Assembly (NCBI GenBank): GCA_031548675.1 | Contig: JAVBQU010000002.1 | Coordinates: forward strand, 1-21,102 | Origin: JAVBQU01 sp031548675 | GTDB lineage: Bacteria > Bacteroidota > Bacteroidia > Bacteroidales > P3 | Direction: 5' to 3' | Length of the DNA: 21,102 nucleotides | Shown: positions 1-9,300 of the stretch, piece by piece | Layout of the letters: each line of letters opens with the position of its first letter | Position numbering within the stretch: the first letter of the stretch is position 1 | Made by a program: the position numbers and the translations under genes | Notes under the pieces: model-generated | Databases searched by the model: none | What the model was told of the DNA's origin: nothing | Seen by the model: only the letters and a program-made list of their open reading frames with translations

Positions 1-2930
1 CCACAGTAGAACCTTTTAACGGAGCTGCCACCGGAACCGGAGGCGAAATCCGCGACCGTCTCGGAGGCGGGAAAGCCAGCTTGCCTATTGCCGGAACAGC
101 TGTATATATGACCGCCTATCCCCGTACCGAAGAGGGGAGGATATGGGAACAAGCCATAGCCGAACGCGACTGGCTTTATCAAACACCTGAACAAATCCTG
201 ATAAAAGCCTCCAACGGAGCAAGCGATTTCGGAAACAAATTCGGGCAGCCGCTCATCTGCGGTTCTGTTCTTACATTTGAGCATGCCGAAAATGATAAAA
301 TCTTTGGATACGATAAAGTAATTATGCTTGCCGGTGGCGTAGGTTTCGGAACCGAAAAAGATTGCCTCAAAGGTACAGCCGAAGCCGGACAAAAAGTGGT
401 GGTAATGGGCGGCGACAATTACCGTATCGGCATGGGTGGAGGAGCCGTTTCTTCGGTTGATACCGGAGAATATGCCAACGCCATCGAACTAAATGCCGTG
501 CAGCGTGCCAATCCCGAAATGCAGAAACGGGTTGCCAATGTTATCCGTACCTTAGCCGAAGCAGAAAATAACCCTGTTGTTTCCATACACGACCACGGAG
601 CAGGCGGACATTTGAATTCTTTGTCCGAATTGGTAGAAACCACAGGTGGAAAAATAGATATCAGCAAACTGCCGATTGGAGATACAACCCTGTCGGCGAA
701 AGAAATTATCGGTAACGAAAGTCAGGAACGTATGGGCTTGCTCGTAAAAGAGCAGGACATCGAACTGATGCAGAAAATATCAGAACGCGAGCGGGCTCCT
801 TTCTATGTAGTGGGCGAAGCTACGGGCGATATGCAGTTTACTTTCGAACAGCCCGACGGACAGCGTCCGCTCGATTTGAAACTCGAGTATATGATAGGGA
901 AACCGCCCCGCACGGTAATGACCGATACCACTATAGAAGAAAAGTATGCCGCTGTTGATATTTCCGAAAAACAATTATCAAGCTATATCGAGAATGTTTT
1001 ACAGCTCGAAGCCGTAGCCTGTAAAGATTGGCTTACCAACAAAGTCGACCGTTCGGTTACAGGTAAGGTAGCTTTGCAGCAATGTGCAGGCGAAATACAA
1101 TTGCCGCTTAACAACTGCGGTGTGGTAGCTTTAGATTACAGAGGAAAAACAGGGATTGCCACCTCTATCGGACATGCTCCCGCGCTGGCTATGGTCGATT
1201 CGGCAGCAGGTTCGGTAATGGCAATTGCCGAGGCCTTAACCAATATTGTTTGGGCTCCGATGAAAGACGGGCTTTCAAGCATTTCCTTATCCGCTAACTG
1301 GATGTGGCCCTGTAAAAATGCCGGAGAAGATGCACGCTTGTACCAAGCCGTAGAAGCATGCAGCGAATTTGCCTGCAATTTGGGTATTAACATCCCTACC
1401 GGAAAAGACAGTCTTTCGATGACTCAGAAATATGGCGATAAAAAAGTGCTGGCTCCCGGCACCGTTATTATTTCAGCCGCAGGCGAAGTATCCGATATTC
1501 GTAAAGCCGTAAGCCCTGTGGTGGTAAATAATCCCCAATCATCCATATATTACATTGATTTTTCTTTCGATGAATTCAAATTGGGTGGTTCTGCTTTAGC
1601 CCAAACATTGAACCGCTTGGGGACAGCCGTACCAACCGTAAAAGATACCGAATACTTTGCTCAGGCATTCGATGCTGTACAAGCTTTGGTAAACAAAGAA
1701 ATGATTTATGCCGGACACGATATTTCGGCAGGAGGGATGTTTACCGCATTATTAGAAATGTGCTTTGCCAATGCCAAAGGCGGATTAGATGTAAATTTAG
1801 ATGGAATTACCGAAGGTGGATTAGTAGAAATTTTATTCAGCGAAAATCCGGGCGTTTTAGTACAAGCCAAAGACAATAAAGCATTAGAAAAATTATTAGA
1901 CAAAGAAGGTATTGCATTTGCCAATATAGCATCTCCCATTGCAGAACGCCAAATGCGGATTAAAAAGGGGAAAGCCGCTTACCAATTCGATATAGGCCAT
2001 TTACGCAAGCTTTGGTACAAATCATCCTATTTGTTAGACCGCAAGCAGAGCGGAGCAAAACATGCCGAAGAACGCTATAAAAACTTTGCCGATCAGCCTT
2101 TGCAGTTGAACTTCAATAACGATTTTACAGGAAAACTTGCCCAGTATGGCATTACTGCCACTCGAAAAGCTTCAGGCATCAAAGCCGCTATTGTCCGCGA
2201 TAAAGGTACAAATGGAGAACGCGAAATGGCTTATGCTTTATACTTAGCCGGCTTCGATGTAAAAGACGTAAACATGACCGACCTTACCAGCGGACGCGAA
2301 ACCCTTGAAGATATCAATATGCTGGTTTTATGCGGCGGATTTTCCAACTCTGATGTTCTGGGTTCAGCCAAAGGGTGGGCAGGCGGATTTTTATACAACG
2401 AAAAAGCCCGAAAAGCATTAGAAAACTTCTATGCACGCCCCAACACTTTAAGTTTAGGAATCTGCAACGGCTGTCAATTGATGGCAGAATTGAATTTAAT
2501 ATATCCCAATCACAAAGAACGATTCAGAATGTTGCACAACGATTCGCATAAATTCGAATCCACTTTTGTAGGCTTAAATATACCCCAAAACCATTCCATT
2601 ATGTTTGGCTCCTTAGCCGGAAGTCAAATCGGCGTTTGGGTAGCCCATGGCGAAGGAAAGTTTAGTTTCCCTATGCCCGAAAAAGAATACCATATAGCAG
2701 CCAAATATACCTATGATGCCTATCCTGCCAATCCGAATGGTTCCGATTTCAGTGTAGCAGCCGTTTGTTCCGACGATGGACGCCACTTAGCCATGATGCC
2801 TCACTTAGAACGCTCTATATTCCCATGGCAATGGGCACACTATCCTTTAAATAGAAAAGCAGCAGATGAAATTACCCCTTGGATGGAAGCCTTTGTAAAT
2901 GCCCGTAAATGGGTAGAGGGACATAGATAA
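1..2930 (+). CDS. purL: Phosphoribosylformylglycinamidine synthase, large single-chain type (5'-truncated by window edge)
   Basis: FGAM synthase makes formylglycinamidine ribonucleotide from FGAR, ATP and glutamine in de novo purine synthesis (cytoplasmic). The reading frame is open from base 3. The first visible residues, TVEPFNGAATGTGGEIRDR, are the conserved PurL segment around the active site, so the true start lies left of the window and the TTG at 81 is internal. About 975 codons are visible, against roughly 1200-1300 residues for the full-length family. Visible landmarks are the HDHGAGG motif near 590-610, the GKDSLS segment near 1400, and a C-terminal class-I glutamine amidotransferase domain. 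That domain has GICNGCQLM with its nucleophilic Cys codon at 2463-2465, and the late MPHLERSIFPWQW segment carrying the catalytic His and Glu. The fusion of synthetase and amidotransferase in one chain is the usual form in Bacteroidota. The gene ends with TAA and appears intact in the visible part. Confidence 0.97.
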   Translation, partial: TVEPFNGAATGTGGEIRDRLGGGKASLPIAGTAVYMTAYPRTEEGRIWEQAIAERDWLYQTPEQILIKASNGASDFGNKFGQPLICGSVLTFEHAENDKIFGYDKVIMLAGGVGFGTEKDCLKGTAEAGQKVVVMGGDNYRIGMGGGAVSSVDTGEYANAIELNAVQRANPEMQKRVANVIRTLAEAENNPVVSIHDHGAGGHLNSLSELVETTGGKIDISKLPIGDTTLSAKEIIGNESQERMGLLVKEQDIELMQKISERERAPFYVVGEATGDMQFTFEQPDGQRPLDLKLEYMIGKPPRTVMTDTTIEEKYAAVDISEKQLSSYIENVLQLEAVACKDWLTNKVDRSVTGKVALQQCAGEIQLPLNNCGVVALDYRGKTGIATSIGHAPALAMVDSAAGSVMAIAEALTNIVWAPMKDGLSSISLSANWMWPCKNAGEDARLYQAVEACSEFACNLGINIPTGKDSLSMTQKYGDKKVLAPGTVIISAAGEVSDIRKAVSPVVVNNPQSSIYYIDFSFDEFKLGGSALAQTLNRLGTAVPTVKDTEYFAQAFDAVQALVNKEMIYAGHDISAGGMFTALLEMCFANAKGGLDVNLDGITEGGLVEILFSENPGVLVQAKDNKALEKLLDKEGIAFANIASPIAERQMRIKKGKAAYQFDIGHLRKLWYKSSYLLDRKQSGAKHAEERYKNFADQPLQLNFNNDFTGKLAQYGITATRKASGIKAAIVRDKGTNGEREMAYALYLAGFDVKDVNMTDLTSGRETLEDINMLVLCGGFSNSDVLGSAKGWAGGFLYNEKARKALENFYARPNTLSLGICNGCQLMAELNLIYPNHKERFRMLHNDSHKFESTFVGLNIPQNHSIMFGSLAGSQIGVWVAHGEGKFSFPMPEKEYHIAAKYTYDAYPANPNGSDFSVAAVCSDDGRHLAMMPHLERSIFPWQWAHYPLNRKAADEITPWMEAFVNARKWVEGHR

Positions 2931-2985
2931 TGAAATGTAAGTGATTATAAAAGAAGATATTATTTTTATAAGTAGAATTATAGGA

Positions 2986-3018
2986 AGACCTCACAGGTTT
3001 TAAAAACCTGTGAGGTCT
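2986..3018. repeat. Perfect 15-bp inverted repeat with 3-nt loop (REP-like palindrome)
   Basis: The left arm agacctcacaggttt (2986-3000) and the right arm aaacctgtgaggtct (3004-3018) pair perfectly around taa. It lies in the 211-bp gap between purL and the antiporter. Neither flank has a run of T on the transcribed side, so it does not look like a classical intrinsic terminator. I recall very similar palindromes scattered through other Bacteroidota genomes, which suggests a repeat element, but I could not check this. The rest of the gap is AT-rich and shows nothing else clear. Confidence 0.75.
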
Positions 3019-3141
3019 AAAAATATTTACAATCAATATAAAACAAAAATTCTTATGTAAATCTGATAATTAACTGACAAGATTTGCATAACATTTAAGT
3101 CGGTTGAATCCTCTTTTCCAAAAACAAAACGTTATCAATAC

Positions 3142-4536
3142 ATGGAATCGTATACCATTGTTATTATTCTTTTAGCCGTAGCCATAGGGCTATATCCTAT
3201 TGCTGTCAAATTAAAATTACCCCATCCCATTGTACTATTAGCTACAGGTATCATGGTAGGATTTATTCCCGGCTTTCATGCCGTATCTATCAATCCCAAT
3301 GTGGTCTTCCTGATTTTTTTACCCCCTATGCTGTATGATGCCGCATTTAATATTTCATTCAAAGATTTCAAAGCCAATCTGCATACCATATCCACTTTAG
3401 CCATTATCCTCATTTTTTTAACTACTACAGGCATAGCCGTAGTAGCACGATATTGTATTCCCGGAATGACTTGGCCTCTTGCATTTGTATTAGGAGCCAT
3501 ACTCTCTCCGCCCGATGCCATTGCCGCCACCGGCGTAACCAAAGGCTTGGGCTTGCCCCACCGAACCAATATTATACTCGAAGGCGAAAGTTTGGTTAAT
3601 GATGCATCAGCTTTGGTCGCTTTCCGTTTTGCAGTAGCTGCCGTTGCCGGCATGGTCTTTGTTCCTTGGAAAGCCTTTGTGATGTTCGGCATATCCCTTA
3701 TGGGCGGTTTTTTGGTAGGAATTGCCATGTGGATGATTTTTGCACTATTGGTAAAAAATCGGAGACTGGGTGACAATGTTACCGTTAGTTTAAATCTCAT
3801 GGTTCCCTTTGTCGCTTATTTATTAGCAGAACAATTTCATGTTTCCGGTGTAATTGCTGTTGTTACCGTAGGCTTAATTATAGCCAAACATAAAAATCAA
3901 TTTTCTAAGCAAACTCAAGTGCAATCCAAATCCATTTGGGACACAGCCATATTTATACTCGGAGGCTTGGTCTTTGTCCTCATCGGCTTGGAGTTTCCCC
4001 ATATCCTGAAAAATATTCCCCGCCAAATGGTGCTGCCTTTAGTAGGCACTGCATTCCTGATATTTTTGATAGCCTTAATTATACGGATGCTTACCGTAAT
4101 ATGGGATAAGAAAAATATTGATAAAAGAATAGCTACCATAAACGAACGAGAAAAAAACATCCTGAAAAGAATAGAGAAGGATGAAAGAATAGTGGCTTTA
4201 AAAGCCAAAAATACCGATTCTGCCCTGCGACAAGTTGCCATTATGGAAAAAAGACACGCAAGGCTTAAAGAAAATCTTCTCCGATTAAAAACATATAAAT
4301 CGATGAGCTTAAAAGAATGTATAATTATCGGCTGGTCGGGTATGCGGGGTATAGTCTCCTTAGCGGCAGCTCTGTCATTGCCTTTGGTAATGGACGATGG
4401 AAGTGCATTTCCGAAACGCGATATTATTATTTTCCTAACCACTATCACCGTAATTATTATGCTTATGATTCAAGGATTAGGACTTCCCGTATTGCTCAGG
4501 CTTTTAAAAATAGATCCCAAAGGAGAGTCTAAATAA
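3142..4536 (+). CDS. CPA1-family Na+/H+ antiporter (NhaP/NHE-like)
   Basis: A 464-residue inner-membrane protein predicted to exchange H+ for Na+ (or K+) for pH and salt balance. It starts with a membrane segment at residues 3-20 and has about a dozen hydrophobic segments. Family signatures are LSPPDA at residues 121-126 (the position of the broken transport helix) and EGESLVNDASALV at 148-160, whose Asn153-Asp154 match the ion-binding ND pair of NhaP/NHE proteins. A late conserved GWSGMRGIVSLA helix is at 397-408. Between the helix ending near 320 and that late helix lies a highly charged stretch (about 322-388), rich in Lys, Arg and Glu, that looks like a cytosolic coiled coil. The ATG at 3142 is favoured because it is followed at once by the first membrane helix. 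The gene stands alone, 211 bp after purL and 136 bp before yebC. The ion it transports cannot be read from sequence. Confidence 0.92.
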   Translation: MESYTIVIILLAVAIGLYPIAVKLKLPHPIVLLATGIMVGFIPGFHAVSINPNVVFLIFLPPMLYDAAFNISFKDFKANLHTISTLAIILIFLTTTGIAVVARYCIPGMTWPLAFVLGAILSPPDAIAATGVTKGLGLPHRTNIILEGESLVNDASALVAFRFAVAAVAGMVFVPWKAFVMFGISLMGGFLVGIAMWMIFALLVKNRRLGDNVTVSLNLMVPFVAYLLAEQFHVSGVIAVVTVGLIIAKHKNQFSKQTQVQSKSIWDTAIFILGGLVFVLIGLEFPHILKNIPRQMVLPLVGTAFLIFLIALIIRMLTVIWDKKNIDKRIATINEREKNILKRIEKDERIVALKAKNTDSALRQVAIMEKRHARLKENLLRLKTYKSMSLKECIIIGWSGMRGIVSLAAALSLPLVMDDGSAFPKRDIIIFLTTITVIIMLMIQGLGLPVLLRLLKIDPKGESK

Positions 4537-4598
4537 GTTAAAAATCAAATCAATAAGGATAGAGACAGCATAAGGTATATTAAAATTAATAACCCATA

Positions 4599-4630
4599 CT
4601 TGCATAAGCAGCAAAAAAAAACGAATTTTG
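4599..4630 (+). promoter_or_regulatory. Candidate Bacteroidota-type promoter for yebC-folB
   Basis: A cTTG at 4599-4602 is followed after 20 bases by gAATTTTG at 4623-4630. This resembles the Bacteroides -33 TTTG / -7 TAnnTTTG promoter (one mismatch in each box, normal spacing) and sits about 40 bases before the yebC start. It was found by eye; there is no transcript evidence. Confidence 0.4.
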
Positions 4631-4672
4631 CACGTAAAATATAAATCATAATAATTATAAAATCAGAATACT

Positions 4673-5389
4673 ATGGGAAGAGCGTTTGAGTTTAGAAAAG
4701 CCCGTAAATTAAAACGTTGGGGAAACATGTCGAAAGTTTTCACCAAAATTGGAAGAGAGATTGAGATGGCAGTTAAAGCTAGCGGACCCGATCCTGCTGT
4801 AAACCAAAAACTGCGCCTTTTGATGCAGAATGCCAAGGCAGAAAACATGCCTAAAGATAATATAGAACGCGCTATCAAACGGGCAACCTCAAAAGATACC
4901 TCCGATTATAAAGAAGTAGTATACGAAGGATACGCTCCCCATGGTGTAGCTATTGTGGTAGAAACAGCTACCGATAATACTACCCGCACAGTTGCCAATG
5001 TCCGCAGCTATTTCAATAAATTCAACGGTTCATTAGGAACATCAGGCATGTGTGATTTTCTATTCGATCGTAAATGCAGCTTCAAAGTAGCTATGAAAGA
5101 AGGAGTCGAATTAGAAGACCTCGAATTAGAATTGATAGATTTTGGAGTAGAAGAACTTTTTAACGACGAAGGCGAAATTATGATCTATGCAGAATTTCAA
5201 AATTTCGGACCTATCCAAAAATACCTTGAAGAAAACGGATTCGAAATTAAAACATTTGCATTCGAACGTATCCCTAACGATTTAAAAGAACTGACGCAAG
5301 AACAGATAGCAGATGTCGAAAAATTAATCGACAAGCTTGAAGAAGACGATGATGTTACCAATGTTTTCCATAACATGAAAATGGAATAA
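4673..5389 (+). CDS. yebC: YebC/PmpR-family protein (transcription/translation regulator)
   Basis: 238 residues, the usual family length (about 240). The N-terminus MGRAFEFRKARKLKRWGNMS is the near-invariant YebC start in Bacteroidota, and the NMPKDNIERAIKRA segment (about residues 59-72) is also diagnostic. Known members are cytoplasmic three-domain proteins. Some act as DNA-binding regulators, and others have been linked to relief of ribosome stalling at proline-rich stretches. The sequence alone does not say which role applies here. The C-terminal part is strongly acidic, with an EEDDD run near residues 227-231. The ATG at 4673 is fixed by the conserved MGRAFE start. The stop overlaps closely with the next gene (2 bases between stop and ATG), so yebC and folB are probably co-transcribed and possibly translationally coupled. 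Confidence 0.95.
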   Translation: MGRAFEFRKARKLKRWGNMSKVFTKIGREIEMAVKASGPDPAVNQKLRLLMQNAKAENMPKDNIERAIKRATSKDTSDYKEVVYEGYAPHGVAIVVETATDNTTRTVANVRSYFNKFNGSLGTSGMCDFLFDRKCSFKVAMKEGVELEDLELELIDFGVEELFNDEGEIMIYAEFQNFGPIQKYLEENGFEIKTFAFERIPNDLKELTQEQIADVEKLIDKLEEDDDVTNVFHNMKME

Positions 5390-5391
5390 AT

Positions 5392-5745
5392 ATGACATCA
5401 AGGATTTCAATAGAAAATATGGAATTTTACGCCTATCACGGATGCTTCAAAGAAGAACAAGTGATAGGCACTCGTTTTTTAGTAAATGTATCTTTCACAT
5501 TAGATACAGCGCAAGCACAGCAAACAGACGATTTGAAGCATACTGTAAATTATCAGGAGGTTTACAATTGTGTAAAACGGGAAATGGAAATTCATTCAGA
5601 CTTAATAGAACATGCAGCAGGCAGAATATTAAATGCAATAAATATTACCTTCCCTCAAGTGTCTCATATCCTCGTTAAAGTATCAAAGCTAAACCCGCCT
5701 TTAGGAGGGAAAATGGAAGCCGTAAGCATAGAACTTGCAGAATAA
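5392..5745 (+). CDS. folB: Dihydroneopterin aldolase
   Basis: A 117-residue cytoplasmic enzyme of folate synthesis that converts 7,8-dihydroneopterin to 6-hydroxymethyl-dihydropterin and glycolaldehyde. The length matches the family (about 120). The N-terminal FYAYHGCFKEEQ segment (residues 12-23) includes the conserved Glu. Tyr54 lies in the TVNYQEVY motif, Glu73 in LIEHAAGR, and Lys99 in VKVSKLNPPLGG fits the catalytic lysine. It starts 2 bases after yebC ends, so the pair is probably one transcript. No strong terminator follows, only a weak 7-bp AT-rich dyad at 5747-5772. Confidence 0.95.
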   Translation: MTSRISIENMEFYAYHGCFKEEQVIGTRFLVNVSFTLDTAQAQQTDDLKHTVNYQEVYNCVKREMEIHSDLIEHAAGRILNAINITFPQVSHILVKVSKLNPPLGGKMEAVSIELAE

Positions 5746-5808
5746 TTTTTCAACATTTTTAAATCTTGAAAATGAACGAAATACATGAAATTTCGGGATA
5801 AAAGTGTA

Positions 5809-5880
5809 TAAAACAAAAAAACATGTTGTTTGTTTTACGAATTTTATTTTACTTTGTATTCCTGACTTTTTTGGAAAGTC
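5809..5880 (+). promoter_or_regulatory. Candidate promoter with dyad and 5'-end stem-loop ahead of the export module
   Basis: gTTG at 5825-5828 and tTACTTTG at 5849-5856, 20 bases apart, resemble the Bacteroides -33/-7 promoter with one mismatch each. An inverted repeat, taaaacaaa (5809-5817) with tttgtttta (5829-5837), spans the -33 box and could be an operator. Downstream, gacttt (5864-5869) and aaagtc (5875-5880) can form a small hairpin close to the predicted transcript start. All of this was read by eye. AT-rich sequence makes chance matches likely. Confidence 0.35.
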
Positions 5881-5951
5881 TTCATTAAAGCGTAAAGTTA
5901 TTATATAGATAATCAGCAGATTGTTTATATTCTTATGTTATTTTTATAAAA

Positions 5952-6320
5952 ATGAAAAGTCTAATAATAGTTCTTGGTGGTGTAATTTGGGCTTTATTGG
6001 GACTATATTTAAGAAGTAGAAAGAAAGAAAGCAAGGAAAAAAGTTTTGAAAAACGACCTTTGATATCTACATGGGAAGAAATGATTCAGAAAATGCAAGG
6101 AGCAGAGATTGAGCCATACGAAGAAATGGTTAATGAAAATGAATCCTTAGCTCAGGAAGAACTCCCAAATTTGAAACAAGAACATGCCACAGAAGAAAAA
6201 CTTTTGTGCATGAATGAAGAAGAAACAATAGGCAGTAATATTACTGAAAAAGAAGAAATGGCATTTGATTTACGACAAGCCATTATATATAACGAAATAA
6301 TAAATAAAAAGTACATATAA
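5952..6320 (+). CDS. Small single-pass membrane protein, function unknown
   Basis: 122 residues. Residues 3-20 (SLIIVLGGVIWALLGLYL) form one hydrophobic helix, followed by a very basic stretch (RSRKKESKEK, 21-30) and then a long acidic soluble region rich in Glu. The positive charges after the helix suggest an N-out, C-in inner-membrane topology. The C-terminus FDLRQAIIYNEIINKKYI (105-122) resembles a short tail I recall on uncharacterised Bacteroidales membrane proteins, usually FDLRKAVIYSEILNRKY-like. That is memory, not a search result. It ends 18 bases before the TonB-dependent receptor, so it is probably the first gene of that operon. The many Glu and Lys codons could look like low-complexity chance coding, but the helix, the conserved-looking tail and the tight spacing argue that it is real. 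Confidence 0.75.
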   Translation: MKSLIIVLGGVIWALLGLYLRSRKKESKEKSFEKRPLISTWEEMIQKMQGAEIEPYEEMVNENESLAQEELPNLKQEHATEEKLLCMNEEETIGSNITEKEEMAFDLRQAIIYNEIINKKYI

Positions 6321-6338
6321 CTAATTAAAAACACTCGT

Positions 6339-9300
6339 ATGTTGAAAAAATTACTCTGTACATTCGGAATACTATTATCAACCACTTTGATGGTATTTGC
6401 GCAAAACAGTTCAATTCAGGGGACAGTCACAGAAAAGGAGAATCCGGGAGAAAGCATTCCATCCGCCAATGTTATTTTAACATTGGATGGAAAACAAATT
6501 TCACAAACCATAACGGATATAGATGGAAAGTATGCTTTTCGTGCGTTGGAAGCCGGAAGCTATACAATTAAAATTACAAGTATGGGGATGACCCCTATAA
6601 TAATGTCTGCTGTTGAATTAAGATCCGGACAATCTCTTATTAAGGATTTTCAAATGGAGCCGGATGTTAAGCAGACAGGTCCGATTATTATTACAGGTGA
6701 AAAACCGGTTATCGAAATAGGGGTAACTCAGGTAGGAGCAACTCTTAGCGGCGATGACCTAAAAAAAATGCCCGGTCGTGATGTGTCATCTTTTGTAGCT
6801 ACCATGGCAGGAGTAGGGGTAGGAGCTGACGGAGGACAAGGAGCTATTCGGGGTATGCGCTCAGATGGACAGGTCTATATGGTAGACGGAATAAAGATGC
6901 AAGGAACAAGCAGTGTTCCAAAAGGAGCTATATCCGAATTACAATTAATGGTAGGGGGTATTCCGGCTAAATATGGAGAAGCTACCGCAGGGGTAATTTC
7001 TATTATGACCAAAGGTGCGTCCCGTACATTTGGAGGTAGTGCCGAATTAATGACTACAGAGCCTTTTGATCGTACAAATAATAACCTTTTAGGATTTTCT
7101 TTAACAGGACCTATTATAAAAGGAAAATCAAAATCGAAAGATGAACCCGCATTGTTTGGTTTCTTCTTATCCGGAGAAGCAGGAATGAGTACATCTCCAA
7201 CCCCCCGTTATGATGATTTTTACAGAGTAAAATCAGATGTTAAAGCAAACTTAGAGCAAAATCCCTATATTTTAAGACAAGAATCTAACGGAGCTTACAA
7301 CCTTAAGCCGGCTACAGATTATTTAAGACAAGAAGATTTTGAAACATTCAGATACTTTACCAATGCATGGAACTATAACTTTAAGCTGGCAGGTAAATTG
7401 GATGTAAGAACTTCAAAATCAACTAACCTTACTTTTGGAGGTCAATTTAACTATGGACGGAATAGAAATAATGGATATGGAAATCAAGTGTTGAATGCTG
7501 AGAATGCAAGTGAATCAGTGTCTCGGGTTTCTCGTATTTATGGACGTTTTATCCATAGAATACCCGATACCAGCAGCAATTCTTTAATAAAAAATGTGTA
7601 TTATCAAATAAGCGGAGGATTTACCAATAGTTATTCTTCAACTTACAGCCCTGAGTTTGGAGATGACATATTCAAATACGGACATGTGGGGAATTATACA
7701 ACCCATTCTACACCAACTTTTGCACCATCCAGCGTATGGGTAAAAGATAAACAAACAGGCGATAGCGTTTACTATGCCAATGCATGGGTCTTAACAGATT
7801 GGACTTATGATACTTTGGTTACTTATAAACCATCTACTTACAACCCCGGTATTGCCCAATGGATGCAGCAGTATTATAGTTTTTTTCCTGTAACTAATAC
7901 ACCTAACGGATTTTATAATAGCTATGAAATGTTAAATCTATATGGTGCTATATTAAATGGGGGTGGAGTACCGGGAAGTTATACAGATGCTTCTGGAAAT
8001 CTACTTTTCAGTAATGTAAATGCACCTCAATCAACAAGCTATGGATATGGAAATACCAATTTCTTCGATTTTAGAATTGATGTATCAGGAGATATAAAAG
8101 GGCATCAGATAGAATTGGGTATAAACTATGATCAACGCGTATCACGTTCCTATAATATAGGGGCATACAGCCTTTGGACTTTGATGCGTCAATTACAAAA
8201 CCGTCATATCGGACAGTTAGACTTGGCTAATGGCTGGGTTGTTCCCGGAAGTCAGATGGATACAGTATATTATGGTTTAAAAGATGATGGAAGCCAATCT
8301 ACTTTTGATAAGAATTTGAGAGAAAAATTAGGCATGACTAACACTACAGGTATTTATACCAATAAAGATTGGCTGGATATAGATAGTTATGATCCAAGTA
8401 CTTTCTCTTTAAATATGTTTTCTGTAGAAGATTTATTAAATTCAGGAAATCCCGTAGTAGGATATGCAGGTTATGATGCTTGGGGTAAAAAGACCAAAGG
8501 TCAGGCAAGTTTTGATGATTTCTTTAAAACCGGAAGCAGTAGAACCATTTCTGCAGCATCGCCTGTTATGATGTCAGGATATATACAAGATAAATTTGTA
8601 TTTGAAGACTTGATTTTCCAAGTAGGTCTTCGTCTCGACCGTTACGATAACAATACTTGGGTTATGAAAGACCCGTACTTAATGTATGATGCTAAAACTG
8701 TTGGACAAGTGGGCGGAACTCACCCCGGCAATATTGGAAACGATTATGTAGTTTATGTAGATGATCCTACCCAAGCCAATCCAACCATTATGGGATACCG
8801 CAGCGGAAGCACTTGGTATAATAAAAATGGTATCCAAATTGATGATAGTGAGTTAAAAACCATCTCAGGAGGTAGCGGAGAACCTACACCTTACCTGTCA
8901 GATCCTAATGTAATCAGAACCAAAGAAAAGAATTTTAATGCATTTAAGGATTACGAACCTCAAACTACATTGTCACCTCGTTTAGCATTTTCTTTCCCTA
9001 TTTCGGATGAGGCTGTATTTATTGCTCACTATGATGTAATGACTAAACGTCCAACAAATAATGCCTTCCCTTATATGTCTTATTTGTATATGGAAGATAA
9101 ATATACTTCAGCTGTACTTACAAATCCTGATTTGAAATTTGAAAGAAATACAGACTATGAAGTAGGATTCCAACAAGCATTAGGAAAAGAAAAAATAGCC
9201 GCTTTAAAATTTACGGCATATTATAAAGAAGTAAGAGATTTGATACAAGTAAGTGTTGTTTCGGGAGCTTATCCGAAAACATATTATACCTATTCAAACT

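Noticed and set aside
81..83. TTG as the start codon of purL
   Set aside because: The frame is open from base 3 and the residues before it (FNGAATGTGGEIRDR) are the conserved PurL core, so the gene enters from outside the window.
2986..3018. Intrinsic terminator for purL
   Set aside because: The stem is strong but no T run follows on either strand, so it was listed as a repeat.
3276..3800. 174-aa open frame on the minus strand
   Set aside because: It is antisense to the strongly supported antiporter gene and has no domain pattern or start context.
3915..4448. 177-aa open frame on the minus strand
   Set aside because: It is a shadow of the antiporter reading frame; its hydrophobic stretches mirror those of the real gene.
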